From Dehalococcoidia bacterium (GTDB lineage: Bacteria > Chloroflexota > Dehalococcoidia > Bin125), in contig JAJEBU010000055.1 of the NCBI GenBank assembly GCA_022822375.1, positions 1-64,000 of the forward strand: a DNA stretch of 64,000 nucleotides, read 5' to 3'. Positions 39,628-49,199 of the stretch are shown here, piece after piece. Every line of letters starts with the position of its first letter. Within the stretch, counting starts at the first letter, position 1. The position numbers and the translations under genes were made by a program. The notes under the pieces are model-generated. The model did not search any database, was not told the origin of the DNA, and worked only from the letters and a program-made list of their open reading frames with translations.

Positions 39628-40533
39628 ATGAGCAGTCAACGACCCACAGAGCCGTACCCTCGCGAGCCGTACCGCGTCGAGACCGACCGCCGGCACGATG
39701 TCGCGATTGCATCCTGCGAGGACTGCGGCGACGAGTTCGACCTGACCGCGGTCGACCCGCGCACGCGAGTCTGTGCAACATGCTGGGATCGCTCTCTCGA
39801 CGCGATCGAGGTGGCCTTTCTCGACAACTACGCCAAGTTTGGCGCCAAGGCTCACCGCACCGTCGCGGAGGCGCTGTTTCGCTCGCAGGCCCTGGCCGAC
39901 CCCGACGATCGCAAAGTGATTGGCATGCGCATCGTCGAGGAGTATCTCAACGCTGCACAGGACTTGATGGCGCTGTATGTGGCGCTGCGCCGACGCCGCG
40001 AGCAGCCGCTGCTGAGCACATTCACCAACTTCCAGCTGAATGCGCCATCAGTCGCCGCGTTCCGCATCCTGACCGCGGGCCGCACTGCCGACGAGCTGCT
40101 GCGAGACCTCCAGCTGCCCACGCTGGCCGATGTCGATGCCGCCCGCGGCGACATCCCGCGACGCGACTGGCGCCAGTTTGCGGCAGCCGTGATGGCCGTC
40201 GCCAACGGCATCGAGCGGGTGCAGAAGGTCGATCAGGGCGTCCTGCTCGAGCTGGCCGATGGGCTGAACCAGTCTTCGGCGATCACCCACAAGCTGGAGT
40301 GGCTGCCGGACCGCGCGATGAACCCCGACCAGGTCGCGTTGGTGGTGCTGAATCAACGTCGACGCGTACTGATGACACACGCGCTAGCGGTCCACGAGCC
40401 GCAGCTGGAAGTGTTCATCGACGCAATCGACAAGATCACGGCCGCGGCGCGCGACTTAATCTGGTTGTATCTTCACGTGCGCGACACCGTCGCATTGGAC
40501 GATCCCCAGCCCGACCGCGTCCGACGTTCCTGA
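39628..40533 (+). CDS. Hypothetical protein with N-terminal zinc ribbon and predicted helical domain
   Basis: CEDCGDEFDLTAVDPRTRVCATCWD followed by a 240-residue helix-rich region; no recognised family. Confidence 0.6.
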   Translation: MSSQRPTEPYPREPYRVETDRRHDVAIASCEDCGDEFDLTAVDPRTRVCATCWDRSLDAIEVAFLDNYAKFGAKAHRTVAEALFRSQALADPDDRKVIGMRIVEEYLNAAQDLMALYVALRRRREQPLLSTFTNFQLNAPSVAAFRILTAGRTADELLRDLQLPTLADVDAARGDIPRRDWRQFAAAVMAVANGIERVQKVDQGVLLELADGLNQSSAITHKLEWLPDRAMNPDQVALVVLNQRRRVLMTHALAVHEPQLEVFIDAIDKITAAARDLIWLYLHVRDTVALDDPQPDRVRRS

Positions 40534-40556
40534 ACGGTGGAAGTGAGCATGCCACG

Positions 40557-41345
40557 ATGAGTCAATCGCCGTTCTCCCTCGAGGGTCACGTGGTGCTCGT
40601 CTCGGGTGCCGGACGCGGGATCGGACGCGCCACGGCCGAGTTGCTCGCGCAAATGGGCGCCAAGGTGGCCGTCACCGCCCGCACGATCGCGCAGGTCGAA
40701 GCGGTCGCCCAACAGATCCGAGACGACGGCGGCCAGGCCTGGGCGTTCCGCGCGGATATCGCCGCGATCGACGACCACGAGTCGCTGCTCAACGATGTCG
40801 AGACGACGGTCGGCCGACTCACGGGACTCGTCAATGTTGCGGGTGTCTCACCGATCCTCCAGCGTGGCGAGCGGATCACCGCAGACGAGTACGACCAGAT
40901 TCAGAACATCAACCAGCGCGGGACCTTCTTCCTGACCAGCCGCTTCGCTGCGAGGCTGATCGACGCCGAGCATGGCGGGTCGATCGTGACGATCTCCAGT
41001 GTCGGCGCCGAGTTTGGGCTGCCGCGCCAGGCGCCCTATTCGATGACCCGCGCGGCGGTCGAAGCCATGACCAAGACGCTCGCTGCCGAGTGGGCGCATT
41101 CCCTGCCCGCCCCGATTCGCGTCAATGCCGTCGCCCCGGCATTCATCGACACGCCACTCACCGAGCCGATGCCTGGCTGGTACCGCGAACGGGTCGAGTC
41201 GCACACCGCCATGCGGCGGCTCGGCGCCGACGACGAGGTCGCTGGCGCGGTCGCCTTCCTGCTCTCCGATGCCGCGAGCTACATCACCGGCACCGTCGTC
41301 CCCGTCACGGGCGGCTACGGGCTCTGGTCACTCGATCCGAGGTGA
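40557..41345 (+). CDS. SDR family oxidoreductase
   Basis: VVLVSGAGRGIGRATAE, NVAGVSP, ISSVGAEFGLPRQAPYSMTRAAV. Confidence 0.92.
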   Translation: MSQSPFSLEGHVVLVSGAGRGIGRATAELLAQMGAKVAVTARTIAQVEAVAQQIRDDGGQAWAFRADIAAIDDHESLLNDVETTVGRLTGLVNVAGVSPILQRGERITADEYDQIQNINQRGTFFLTSRFAARLIDAEHGGSIVTISSVGAEFGLPRQAPYSMTRAAVEAMTKTLAAEWAHSLPAPIRVNAVAPAFIDTPLTEPMPGWYRERVESHTAMRRLGADDEVAGAVAFLLSDAASYITGTVVPVTGGYGLWSLDPR

Positions 41346-41348
41346 GGC

Positions 41349-42266
41349 ATGACCTATCTGGCGGCAGCCGTTCAACGCGCGCCAGGCCTGACGCTCGAGC
41401 AGGGCGTCGACAATGCGGTCAGCGCGATTGACGAAGCCGGGCGCGAGGGAGCGCAGCTCATCGTCTTCCCCGAGACCTGGATTCCGTCTTATCCCTACTA
41501 TCACTCGCGTGCCGCTGACCGCCAGGCGTTTGCCGCCAGTTATCGACACACGTTCGAGCACTCGATCGCCATTCCCAGTCCAGAATGGCAGCGGATTGCC
41601 GACGCCGCTGCCGCTGCCTCAGCGCACGTCGTGATCGGCGTCAACGAGCGTGAGCCGACCGCAGGGACGATCTTCAACACCTTGGTCTACATCGGATCAG
41701 ACGGCGCGCTGCTGGGCAAGCATCGCAAGCTCGTGCCCACGCTGTCCGAGCGGCTGATCTGGGGCTACGGCGACGGCTCTGACTTGGATGTCTACGACAC
41801 CGAGATCGGCCGCCTCGGCGGGCTGATCTGCTACGAGCATCAAATGGCGCCCGCTCGGTACGCGCTCTCGACGCTTGGCATTCAGGTTCACGCGTCGGTC
41901 TGGCCTGGCTGGGACCAGCTGCATCCCGTCATCGACGCCGCCACGCGGCATCTGGCGTATGAGAATGCCTGCTACGTGATTGTCGCGCGCGAAGTGATGT
42001 CCCCCGACCGCCTGCCGTCTGGCGCGCCGTTCGGCGAGGAGTCGTTCTGGCACGCATCGGGCGGCTCAGCGATCATCGCGCCGGGCGGCAAGTACCTGAT
42101 CGAACCGGTCACCGACATGGAGACGATCATCTACGCCGAGATAGACGTCAGCGACACGATCGAGTCGAAACGATGGGTTGACTCGGCGGGACACTACGCG
42201 CGTCCCGACGTGTTTCAACTGCATTGGGACAAACGACCAAAGCCACCGGTCGTGATCGATGAGTGA
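41349..42266 (+). CDS. Carbon-nitrogen hydrolase (nitrilase family)
   Basis: VFPETWIP (Glu), GKHRKLVPT (Lys), GGLICYEHQM (Cys). Confidence 0.88.
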   Translation: MTYLAAAVQRAPGLTLEQGVDNAVSAIDEAGREGAQLIVFPETWIPSYPYYHSRAADRQAFAASYRHTFEHSIAIPSPEWQRIADAAAAASAHVVIGVNEREPTAGTIFNTLVYIGSDGALLGKHRKLVPTLSERLIWGYGDGSDLDVYDTEIGRLGGLICYEHQMAPARYALSTLGIQVHASVWPGWDQLHPVIDAATRHLAYENACYVIVAREVMSPDRLPSGAPFGEESFWHASGGSAIIAPGGKYLIEPVTDMETIIYAEIDVSDTIESKRWVDSAGHYARPDVFQLHWDKRPKPPVVIDE

Positions 42267-43326
42267 GCGCGCGATCGCTGTAGGCCCGCATGACGCCATC
42301 ACCGACGTGTCTGGCATCGAGGTCGGTCACGCGACCGACCTGCAGCTTGCCACCGGCTGCACGGTGATCATCGCCCGCGGCGGCGCGCGGCCTGGTGTCT
42401 TCCAGCCTGGCGGTGCGCCTGGCACCCTCGACACTGATCTCGCGGCGCCCGAGAACGCCGTGCAGGACGTGCACGCCGTGCTGTTGACCGGCGGGAGTGT
42501 CATGGGTCTGGACGCGGCTGCGGACGTTCGCCGCGTGTTGCAAGAGCAGGGCGTGGGATTGCCGATGGCGGCCGATCAACCACCGTTGCCGATCGTGATG
42601 GGTGCGGTCGTCTTCGATCTCATGATCGGAGAGCCGCACGGGCCGCCCGCCGGCAGCGGACGTGAGGCCGCGATGAGCGCTGACAGCGGACCGGTGGCAC
42701 AGGGCAGCGTTGGCGTCGGAGCGGGCTGCACCGTCGGCAAGACGGGACCGATCGGGACGTCCATCAAGGGCGGCGTGGGTAGCGCGTCGCTGGTCCACGA
42801 CAGCGGCCTGATCGTCGGTGCGTTGGTCGCGACGAACGCGGTGGGCGACATCATCAATCCTGCGAACGGCCGGCTCGTCGCCGGCGCGCGCGGCGATCAA
42901 CCCGGTCAGATGCTGCGCGCGACCGACACCCTGTTCAACCGCAGCCTGGAGCAGTACCAGGCTGAGTTCGACGCCCGATTCCCGCGTCCCGCTGAGCAAG
43001 CCGGCGCAAACACCACCCTCTGCGTCGTGGCCACCAACGCCAAGCTGCACAAGGGCACGGCGCGACGCGTCGCGATCATGGCCTCTGCGGGTCTCAGCCG
43101 CACGATCAGCCCGGTCTTCACGCCCGGCGACGGCGACACTGTGTTCACGCTCGCGACGTGCGCCGTTGATGTCACCGCTGTCCCGACGCTGCTGACGTTG
43201 ACCGGCGCGATGGCCGCCGAGGCGGTGGCCGCCGCGACGTTGCGCAGCGTCGAGCAGGCCGAGACCGTCGCGGGGATTCCGTCGGTCCGAGACTGGACCG
43301 CAGCATTGGAAACGGCACGCCCATGA
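42259..43326 (+). CDS. P1 (DmpA/S58) family peptidase
   Basis: ITDVSGIEVGHATD, LTGGSVMGLDAA, GAGCTVGKTGPIGTSIKGGVGSAS. Confidence 0.87.
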   Translation: MSERAIAVGPHDAITDVSGIEVGHATDLQLATGCTVIIARGGARPGVFQPGGAPGTLDTDLAAPENAVQDVHAVLLTGGSVMGLDAAADVRRVLQEQGVGLPMAADQPPLPIVMGAVVFDLMIGEPHGPPAGSGREAAMSADSGPVAQGSVGVGAGCTVGKTGPIGTSIKGGVGSASLVHDSGLIVGALVATNAVGDIINPANGRLVAGARGDQPGQMLRATDTLFNRSLEQYQAEFDARFPRPAEQAGANTTLCVVATNAKLHKGTARRVAIMASAGLSRTISPVFTPGDGDTVFTLATCAVDVTAVPTLLTLTGAMAAEAVAAATLRSVEQAETVAGIPSVRDWTAALETARP

Positions 43327-44102
43327 CAGACCGACCTCTGGTGATCGCAACCAATGACGACGGCGTTGATGCGCCCGGCCTCTGGCACCTGGCCGAAGCG
43401 GTGTATGAGTTCGCCGACGTATTGGTTGTCGCGCCTGCCTTCAACCAATCGGGAATGTCAGCTGCCTTCACGCTCCGCCAGGACCTGGAATCCGAGCGCG
43501 CCCACTCGCACATTGACGGCGTGGACGCCTGGCAGGTGAACGGCACCCCGACCGATGCGGTCGTCCACGGTCTGCGCCACGTCGTCAAGCAGTACGGTAC
43601 GCGCCGGGTGAGCATGATCGTCTCCGGCGTCAACCCAGGACCGAACGTCGGACGCGAGATTCTCCACTCAGGCACCGTGATGGCGGCGATGCAGGGTTAC
43701 CTGCGAGGCCTGCCGAGCGTCGCCGCGTCGCTGGCGTCATTTGAAGACACCCACCTCAAAGACACCGCGATCGTCGCCGGGCTGATCGCACGGCGACTGC
43801 TGGACAGCGGCAATCTGCAGCTGCTCAACGTCAATGCGCCCGACCGCACGTTCGACGAGTTCACCGACATTCGGGCAGCGGCGATGGCCAACCTGGCCGT
43901 ATCGCGCGTGGTCGACCTGGTCGACGAGCAGGGCTCCACGCGACGCAGGTTGGAGTTCCGCTCGGATATCGAGGTCGCGCCCGACACGGACGTGGCGGCG
44001 ATCATGGACGGGGCCGTCGCGGTCACGCCATTGCACAACGACTTGACGATGATCAGCGCGCTCGCTGAGACGGCCGAGCTGATTGACGGGGTAGTAGACT
44101 GA
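43323..44102 (+). CDS. surE: 5'/3'-nucleotidase SurE
   Basis: IATNDDGVDAPGL, QSGMSAAFT, VNGTPTDAV, SGVNPGPNVGREILHSGTVMAA. Confidence 0.92.
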   Translation: MTDRPLVIATNDDGVDAPGLWHLAEAVYEFADVLVVAPAFNQSGMSAAFTLRQDLESERAHSHIDGVDAWQVNGTPTDAVVHGLRHVVKQYGTRRVSMIVSGVNPGPNVGREILHSGTVMAAMQGYLRGLPSVAASLASFEDTHLKDTAIVAGLIARRLLDSGNLQLLNVNAPDRTFDEFTDIRAAAMANLAVSRVVDLVDEQGSTRRRLEFRSDIEVAPDTDVAAIMDGAVAVTPLHNDLTMISALAETAELIDGVVD

Positions 44103-44142
44103 GGCTCCGAGTCAACGGGACGGGTTCGCACGGGGGTTCGAG

Positions 44143-44889
44143 ATGGCCGGCCACTCCAAATGGGCGCAGATCAAGCGAAAGAAAGGCGTCACCGACGCCA
44201 AGCGCGGCCAGCTGTTCACCAAGCTCGGGCGCGAAATCGCCGTCGCCGTGCGCGCTGGAGGCCCCAAGCCTGAGGAGAACTCCGCGCTGCGGCTCGCCGT
44301 CGAGCGGGCCAAATCGTCCAACATGCCCAACGCCAACATCCAGCGCGCGATCGATCGAGCGTCGGGCGGCGCTGACGGCTCCCAACTCGAAGAGGTGCGC
44401 TACGAAGCGTACGGTCCCGGCGGCGCGGCGATCCTGATCGACTCGCTGACCGACAACCGCAACCGTACCGTCTCGGAGGTGCGCGCCGCGCTGACTCGGG
44501 CAGGCACCAGCATCGCCGAGTCCGGTGCCGTCGCCTGGCTCTTCGAGCAAAAGGGCGTGATCGCCGTCGATGTGGACACGCAGACGGATCCGGACGACGT
44601 CATGCTCGCCGCCATTGACGGTGGTGCAGAGGATGTCGCCATCGATGAGGGCCTGGTCGAGGTGATTACGGCACCCGCAGACCTCGAGACCGCGCGCAAC
44701 GCCGTCGAGGAGTCCGGTGCGCCCATCGCATCCGCTGAAGTGATCATGCGCGCAACCAACACGGTCCCCGTCGATACGGACCAGGCGGCCAAGCTGCTGC
44801 GGCTGATCGACTCGCTGGAAGACCTCGACGACGTACAGCGCGTGTTCACCAACGCCGACTTCCCCGACGCCGCGCTCGTCGAGGCATAG
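44143..44889 (+). CDS. YebC/PmpR family regulatory protein
   Basis: MAGHSKWAQIKRKKGVTDAKRGQLFTKLGREI. Confidence 0.95.
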   Translation: MAGHSKWAQIKRKKGVTDAKRGQLFTKLGREIAVAVRAGGPKPEENSALRLAVERAKSSNMPNANIQRAIDRASGGADGSQLEEVRYEAYGPGGAAILIDSLTDNRNRTVSEVRAALTRAGTSIAESGAVAWLFEQKGVIAVDVDTQTDPDDVMLAAIDGGAEDVAIDEGLVEVITAPADLETARNAVEESGAPIASAEVIMRATNTVPVDTDQAAKLLRLIDSLEDLDDVQRVFTNADFPDAALVEA

Positions 44890-44897
44890 GCACCGCC

Positions 44898-45386
44898 ATG
44901 ACCTGCATCCTCGGCGTCGACCCTGGCCTCAATGCCACCGGCTGGGGCATCCTGGATGTTGACGCCAACAGCCGCGCCCACTTGCACTGGGGCACGATCC
45001 GCCCGCCCAACGGTGAGCGCTCACTGCGTCTGCTGGCGATTCGCGACGCAGTGGAGGATGTGATCTCGCGCTACTCACCCGTCGTTCTGGCCATCGAGCG
45101 GCCCTTCAACCATCGCAACGTGCACACGGCGATCGCGCTCGGACAGGCCCAGGCCGCCGCGATGTTGGCCGCCGCGTCGCACGGACTCTCGGTGCACGAG
45201 TATCCACCGCGAACGGTCAAGGAGACGGTCGCAGGCGACGGATCGGCCAGCAAGGACGCCATCAGCCAAGCGCTCGTGTCTCGGCTCGGGCTGGACTCGC
45301 TGGACGCCTCTGCGGACGCCGCCGATGCGCTGGCCATTGCGTACTGCCACCACTTGATGACGCCGGCCGGCGTCACGGTTGTGTGA
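44898..45386 (+). CDS. ruvC: Crossover junction endodeoxyribonuclease RuvC
   Basis: ILGVDPGLNATGWGI, AIERPFNHRN, DAADALAIAYCH. Confidence 0.93.
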   Translation: MTCILGVDPGLNATGWGILDVDANSRAHLHWGTIRPPNGERSLRLLAIRDAVEDVISRYSPVVLAIERPFNHRNVHTAIALGQAQAAAMLAAASHGLSVHEYPPRTVKETVAGDGSASKDAISQALVSRLGLDSLDASADAADALAIAYCHHLMTPAGVTVV

Positions 45387-46039
45387 TGATCTCCCGCATT
45401 CGCGGTCGCGCCGTCGATTGGCATGAGGATTCGCAGAGTGTGGAAGTCGACATCGGATCGGAGGCTGGCGGGCTCGTCTACGAAGTGCGTCTGCCGACCG
45501 CCGTTTGGCGCGCACTGGAGGACCCGCGCCCTGATGCTCTCGACCTGTTTACGCATTATCACGTGCCCGATCGCGCGCCCGTGCCCGTGCTGATCGGCTT
45601 TCTGAGACGGACCGAACGAGACTTCTTCCGCAAGCTCATCGGCGTGCCGCAGATGGGCGTGACGAAGGCGCAGCAGGCGCTTGCCGCCTCCGTATCGACC
45701 ATCGCGCAGGCAATCGAGTCGGAAGATCGCCGCACGTTGATGCAGCTGCCCGGCATCGGCGCTCGACAGGCTGACCGCATCATTGCCGACCTCAAGGGCA
45801 AGGTCGTTGAAGAGGCACTGCTCGTGGACGAAGGCTTCGACCCTCGATCGCAGCGTCCGAGCCGCCCGACGGACGCGATCGCGGACGACGCCGGCGAGGC
45901 GCTGGTTGCCCTCGGCTACACCCGTCGCGACGCCGAGCGCTGGATCGCCGCGGTGCTCAGCGCACCCGATGTGCCCGCGCCCGAGACGACGGAAGAGCTG
46001 CTGCGAACCGTCCTCGAGCACATCGGCAGCGGCGGATAG
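45383..46039 (+). CDS. ruvA: Holliday junction branch migration protein RuvA
   Basis: N-terminal OB-like MISRIRGRAVDW, LIGFLRRTERDFFRKLIGVPQMGVTKAQQAL, LPGIGARQADRIIADLKGKV; 4-bp overlap with ruvC. Confidence 0.87.
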   Translation: MMISRIRGRAVDWHEDSQSVEVDIGSEAGGLVYEVRLPTAVWRALEDPRPDALDLFTHYHVPDRAPVPVLIGFLRRTERDFFRKLIGVPQMGVTKAQQALAASVSTIAQAIESEDRRTLMQLPGIGARQADRIIADLKGKVVEEALLVDEGFDPRSQRPSRPTDAIADDAGEALVALGYTRRDAERWIAAVLSAPDVPAPETTEELLRTVLEHIGSGG

Positions 46040-46045
46040 CGCCTA

Positions 46046-46057
46046 GAACGCTTGTTT
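46046..46057 (+). promoter_or_regulatory. Possible LexA/DinR-type SOS box upstream of uvrB
   Basis: GAACGCTTGTTT, close to the GAAC-N4-GTTC core of Gram-positive SOS boxes; 35 bp before uvrB ATG. Confidence 0.35.
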
Positions 46058-46091
46058 GGCAAACTGGCGCGCACCAGCTACGATTTCAAAC

Positions 46092-48212
46092 ATGAGAGAC
46101 GCACGGCAGTTTGAGCTCTCCGCTGACTACCAGCCCACCGGCGATCAGCCGATGGCGATCGATCAGCTGGTCGAAGGACTCGATGCCGGTCACCGCGCCC
46201 AGACGCTGCTGGGTGTGACCGGCTCGGGCAAGACCTTCACGATGGCCAACGTGGTCGCCCGGCTCAACCGTCCGACGCTCGTCCTCGCGCACAACAAGAC
46301 GCTCGCCGCGCAGCTCTGCACCGAGTTTCGAGACTTCTTCCCCAACAACGCCGTCGAGTACTTCGTCTCCTACTACGACTACTACCAGCCCGAGGCATAC
46401 ATCCCGCGCTCGGACACGTACATCGCGAAAGAGTCGGACATCAACGAGGAGATCGACAAGCTGCGCCACGCCGCGACTCGCGCGCTGTTCGAGCGCCGTG
46501 ACGTGCTGATCGTCGCCTCGGTCTCCTGCATCTACGGTCTGGGCGAGCCGGAAGACTATCAGGGCATGGTGCTCACGCTCGAGAAAGGCAAGCCCTACTC
46601 TCGCAACCTGATCCTGCGTCGCCTGGTTGACCAACAGTACGAGCGCGACGAGTTGACGTTGACGCGCGGCCGCTTCCGCATCCGCGGAGACACACTGACC
46701 ATTCATCCGTCCTACGAGGATCTAGCCGTGCGCGTCCAGTTCTGGGACGACGAGGTGGAGCGGATCGTCGAGTTGGACCCGTTGACCGGAGAGATCCTGG
46801 CCGAGCGGGACCGAGTCGACATTTATCCGGCGAAGCACTTTGTGACCACCGATGAGCGCATGGCCGCGGCGGTGACGGACATCGAAGCTGAGCTGGCTCA
46901 ACGGTTGGAAGACCTGAAGCGGGAAGACCGCATTCTTGAGGCGGCGCGGCTGGAAGAACGCGTGCGCTACGACCTGGAGACACTGCGCGAGACCGGCTAC
47001 TGCCCGGGCATCGAGAACTACTCGCGACACCTGGCCCGCCGCGCCGCCGGTTCGACGCCGTGGACCCTGCTCGATTACTTCCCTGAGGATTGGCTGCTGT
47101 TCATCGACGAGTCGCACATGACCATCCCGCAGGTGCGTGGGATGTACGGTGGCGACACGTCGCGCAAGCAGACCCTGGTCGATTTCGGCTTCCGCCTGCC
47201 CTCGGCAATCGACAACCGACCGCTCAACATCGACGAGTTTGAGCGGCACATCAATCAGGTCGTCTTCGTCTCGGCGACCCCGGCGGATTATGAACGCAAC
47301 CATTCAGCGCAGATCATCGAGCAGCTGATCCGCCCCACAGGACTGCTCGATCCCGATGTCGAGGTGCGCCCCACTGATGGCCAGATCGACGATCTGGTGT
47401 CGGAGATCAGGACTCGCTCGGAGCGTGGCGAGCGCACGCTCGTGACCACGCTGACCAAGAAGATGGCCGAGGACCTGGCCGACTATCTGCGTGAGGTGGG
47501 CATTCGCACCTACTACCTGCATTCGGAGCAGGATGCGTTCCAGCGAGTCGAGGTCTTGCGCGACCTGCGACTGGGCGTCTTCGATTGCCTGGTCGGGATC
47601 AATCTGCTGCGCGAAGGCTTGGACCTGCCGGAGGTCTCGCTCGTGGCGGTGCTGGACGCCGACAAGGAGGGCTACCTGCGCAACGAGAGCTCGCTGGTGC
47701 AGACGATCGGCCGCGCCGCCAGACACGTCAATTCGCACGCGATCCTGTACGCCGATCGCGTCACCGATTCCATGCGTCGGGCGATGGACGAGACTCACCG
47801 CCGACGGCAGGCGCAGCACGAGTACAACCTGGCCAACAACATCACGCCGGTTGGAATCACGAAGGAGATTCGCGACATTGCCTCCGATGTCGCCGATCAG
47901 GTCCGCGAGGACATGGAACTGCAGGCCGTCGCGGAGGATGCGGCGCCGTTCGGGGCCGGGCTGGGCGCGACCATCCCAGACGACATGACCCCGGATCAGG
48001 TGGCGCGGATGATCTCCGAGCTGGAGTTGCGCATGAAGCAGGCCGCCCGCGACCTCGAGTTTGAGAAGGCTGCGGCACTTCGCGACCAGATTGTGGAGCT
48101 GCGCCGCGACCAGGCTGCGCTGGGCGAAGACCTGCAGCTCTGGAGCGATCAGGCGTACGGTCGCCGCCGACGTCCCCTGCGCAGGAAGGAGCCTGCATCA
48201 TCTCAGCGTTAA
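46092..48212 (+). CDS. uvrB: Excinuclease ABC subunit B
   Basis: [51 protein letters not shown]-terminal UVR. Confidence 0.96.
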   Translation: MRDARQFELSADYQPTGDQPMAIDQLVEGLDAGHRAQTLLGVTGSGKTFTMANVVARLNRPTLVLAHNKTLAAQLCTEFRDFFPNNAVEYFVSYYDYYQPEAYIPRSDTYIAKESDINEEIDKLRHAATRALFERRDVLIVASVSCIYGLGEPEDYQGMVLTLEKGKPYSRNLILRRLVDQQYERDELTLTRGRFRIRGDTLTIHPSYEDLAVRVQFWDDEVERIVELDPLTGEILAERDRVDIYPAKHFVTTDERMAAAVTDIEAELAQRLEDLKREDRILEAARLEERVRYDLETLRETGYCPGIENYSRHLARRAAGSTPWTLLDYFPEDWLLFIDESHMTIPQVRGMYGGDTSRKQTLVDFGFRLPSAIDNRPLNIDEFERHINQVVFVSATPADYERNHSAQIIEQLIRPTGLLDPDVEVRPTDGQIDDLVSEIRTRSERGERTLVTTLTKKMAEDLADYLREVGIRTYYLHSEQDAFQRVEVLRDLRLGVFDCLVGINLLREGLDLPEVSLVAVLDADKEGYLRNESSLVQTIGRAARHVNSHAILYADRVTDSMRRAMDETHRRRQAQHEYNLANNITPVGITKEIRDIASDVADQVREDMELQAVAEDAAPFGAGLGATIPDDMTPDQVARMISELELRMKQAARDLEFEKAAALRDQIVELRRDQAALGEDLQLWSDQAYGRRRRPLRRKEPASSQR

Positions 48213-48371
48213 TGACGTAACGTGTCTCGCCTGCGCGATCGCTCAAGAGCCGCTGACATATGCGATGCGCCGTGAAGCTTGATACCTTCAAGCCGACGTC
48301 AGCACTCAATCGCATGGGTGCCGTGACGCACGCGCCCGCTCGGACGGCGGGTAATCGGAGAGTGTGCAGCC

Positions 48372-49199
48372 GTGGTGGATTTGAACCGGTCAGACCGCAG
48401 CCGCCTGACGATGGCGGACGCGCCGCCGTCATGGCTGGGCGCTGACCCAGCAGACGAGTCGCGCGCCTGCGCCTTTTGCGGTGAGCTGCCGCCTCAGGGA
48501 TCGCTGTTCTGCCCCCGCTGCGGCCGGGCGTTGACCGCCTCGCTGCTGCCTCAACAGGGCGAAGCGGCCACCGTGCTCTTCACCGACATCGAAGACTCGA
48601 CGCATCTCACCGAGCATCTGGGCGATTACGCGTGGGAATCGATCATTGACGAGCACAACCAAATCGTCCGCGAGGAGCTGCACCGCCACGCCGGCTTCGA
48701 GGTCAAGCTGACCGGCGACGGCTTCCTGATCGTCTTCGCCGACGGGATGGATGCGCTCCGCTGCGCTGCGCGAATCCAGGCGCAGGTGACGGTCCGCAGC
48801 GAGCGGTTGGGCGCCGATTGGCCGGTCCACGTGCGCATGGGCGTTCACCGCGGCGATGTGATCCTTCGACCCGGTGGTGACATTCTGGGCCGTACGGTCA
48901 ACATGGCGGCGCGAATCATGGCCAAGGGACGAGGTGGCTCCATCGTCGTCTCCGAAGCGTTGCAGCAGCACGTCGGACACCAAATCGCCGACGACTTCTG
49001 GGTCGACATGGGCGCGCGCCGACTGCGCGGCCTGGAGCGGCGCGAGCGCATGTTCCTCTTCCGCTGGCCCGAGTATCTGCGCAGCGAGGCGAGTGTCGAT
49101 GAGCCCGGCGCTGACCACATGTCGTTCTTGCCGGGCGACACCGTCGATCCGTTTGACCCGATCCTGCTCTCAGTCGGCGGCGCCCCGGTCGACGCCTAA
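48372..49199 (+). CDS. Class III adenylate/guanylate cyclase with N-terminal zinc ribbon
   Basis: CAFCGELPPQGSLFCPRCG; VLFTDIEDST, VKLTGDGFLIVF, GDILGRTVNMAARI. Confidence 0.88.
   Translation: MVDLNRSDRSRLTMADAPPSWLGADPADESRACAFCGELPPQGSLFCPRCGRALTASLLPQQGEAATVLFTDIEDSTHLTEHLGDYAWESIIDEHNQIVREELHRHAGFEVKLTGDGFLIVFADGMDALRCAARIQAQVTVRSERLGADWPVHVRMGVHRGDVILRPGGDILGRTVNMAARIMAKGRGGSIVVSEALQQHVGHQIADDFWVDMGARRLRGLERRERMFLFRWPEYLRSEASVDEPGADHMSFLPGDTVDPFDPILLSVGGAPVDA

Noticed and set aside
38967-40556. Apparent 792-aa fusion upstream of the SDR gene
   Set aside because: The region is mutM and the zinc-ribbon gene read in a wrong frame; SDR starts at ATG 40557.
48361-48450. Possible minus-strand tRNA from TTCAAATCC-like T-arm sequence
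   Set aside because: T-stem does not pair and no acceptor/anticodon arms can be formed; the cyclase start lies here.
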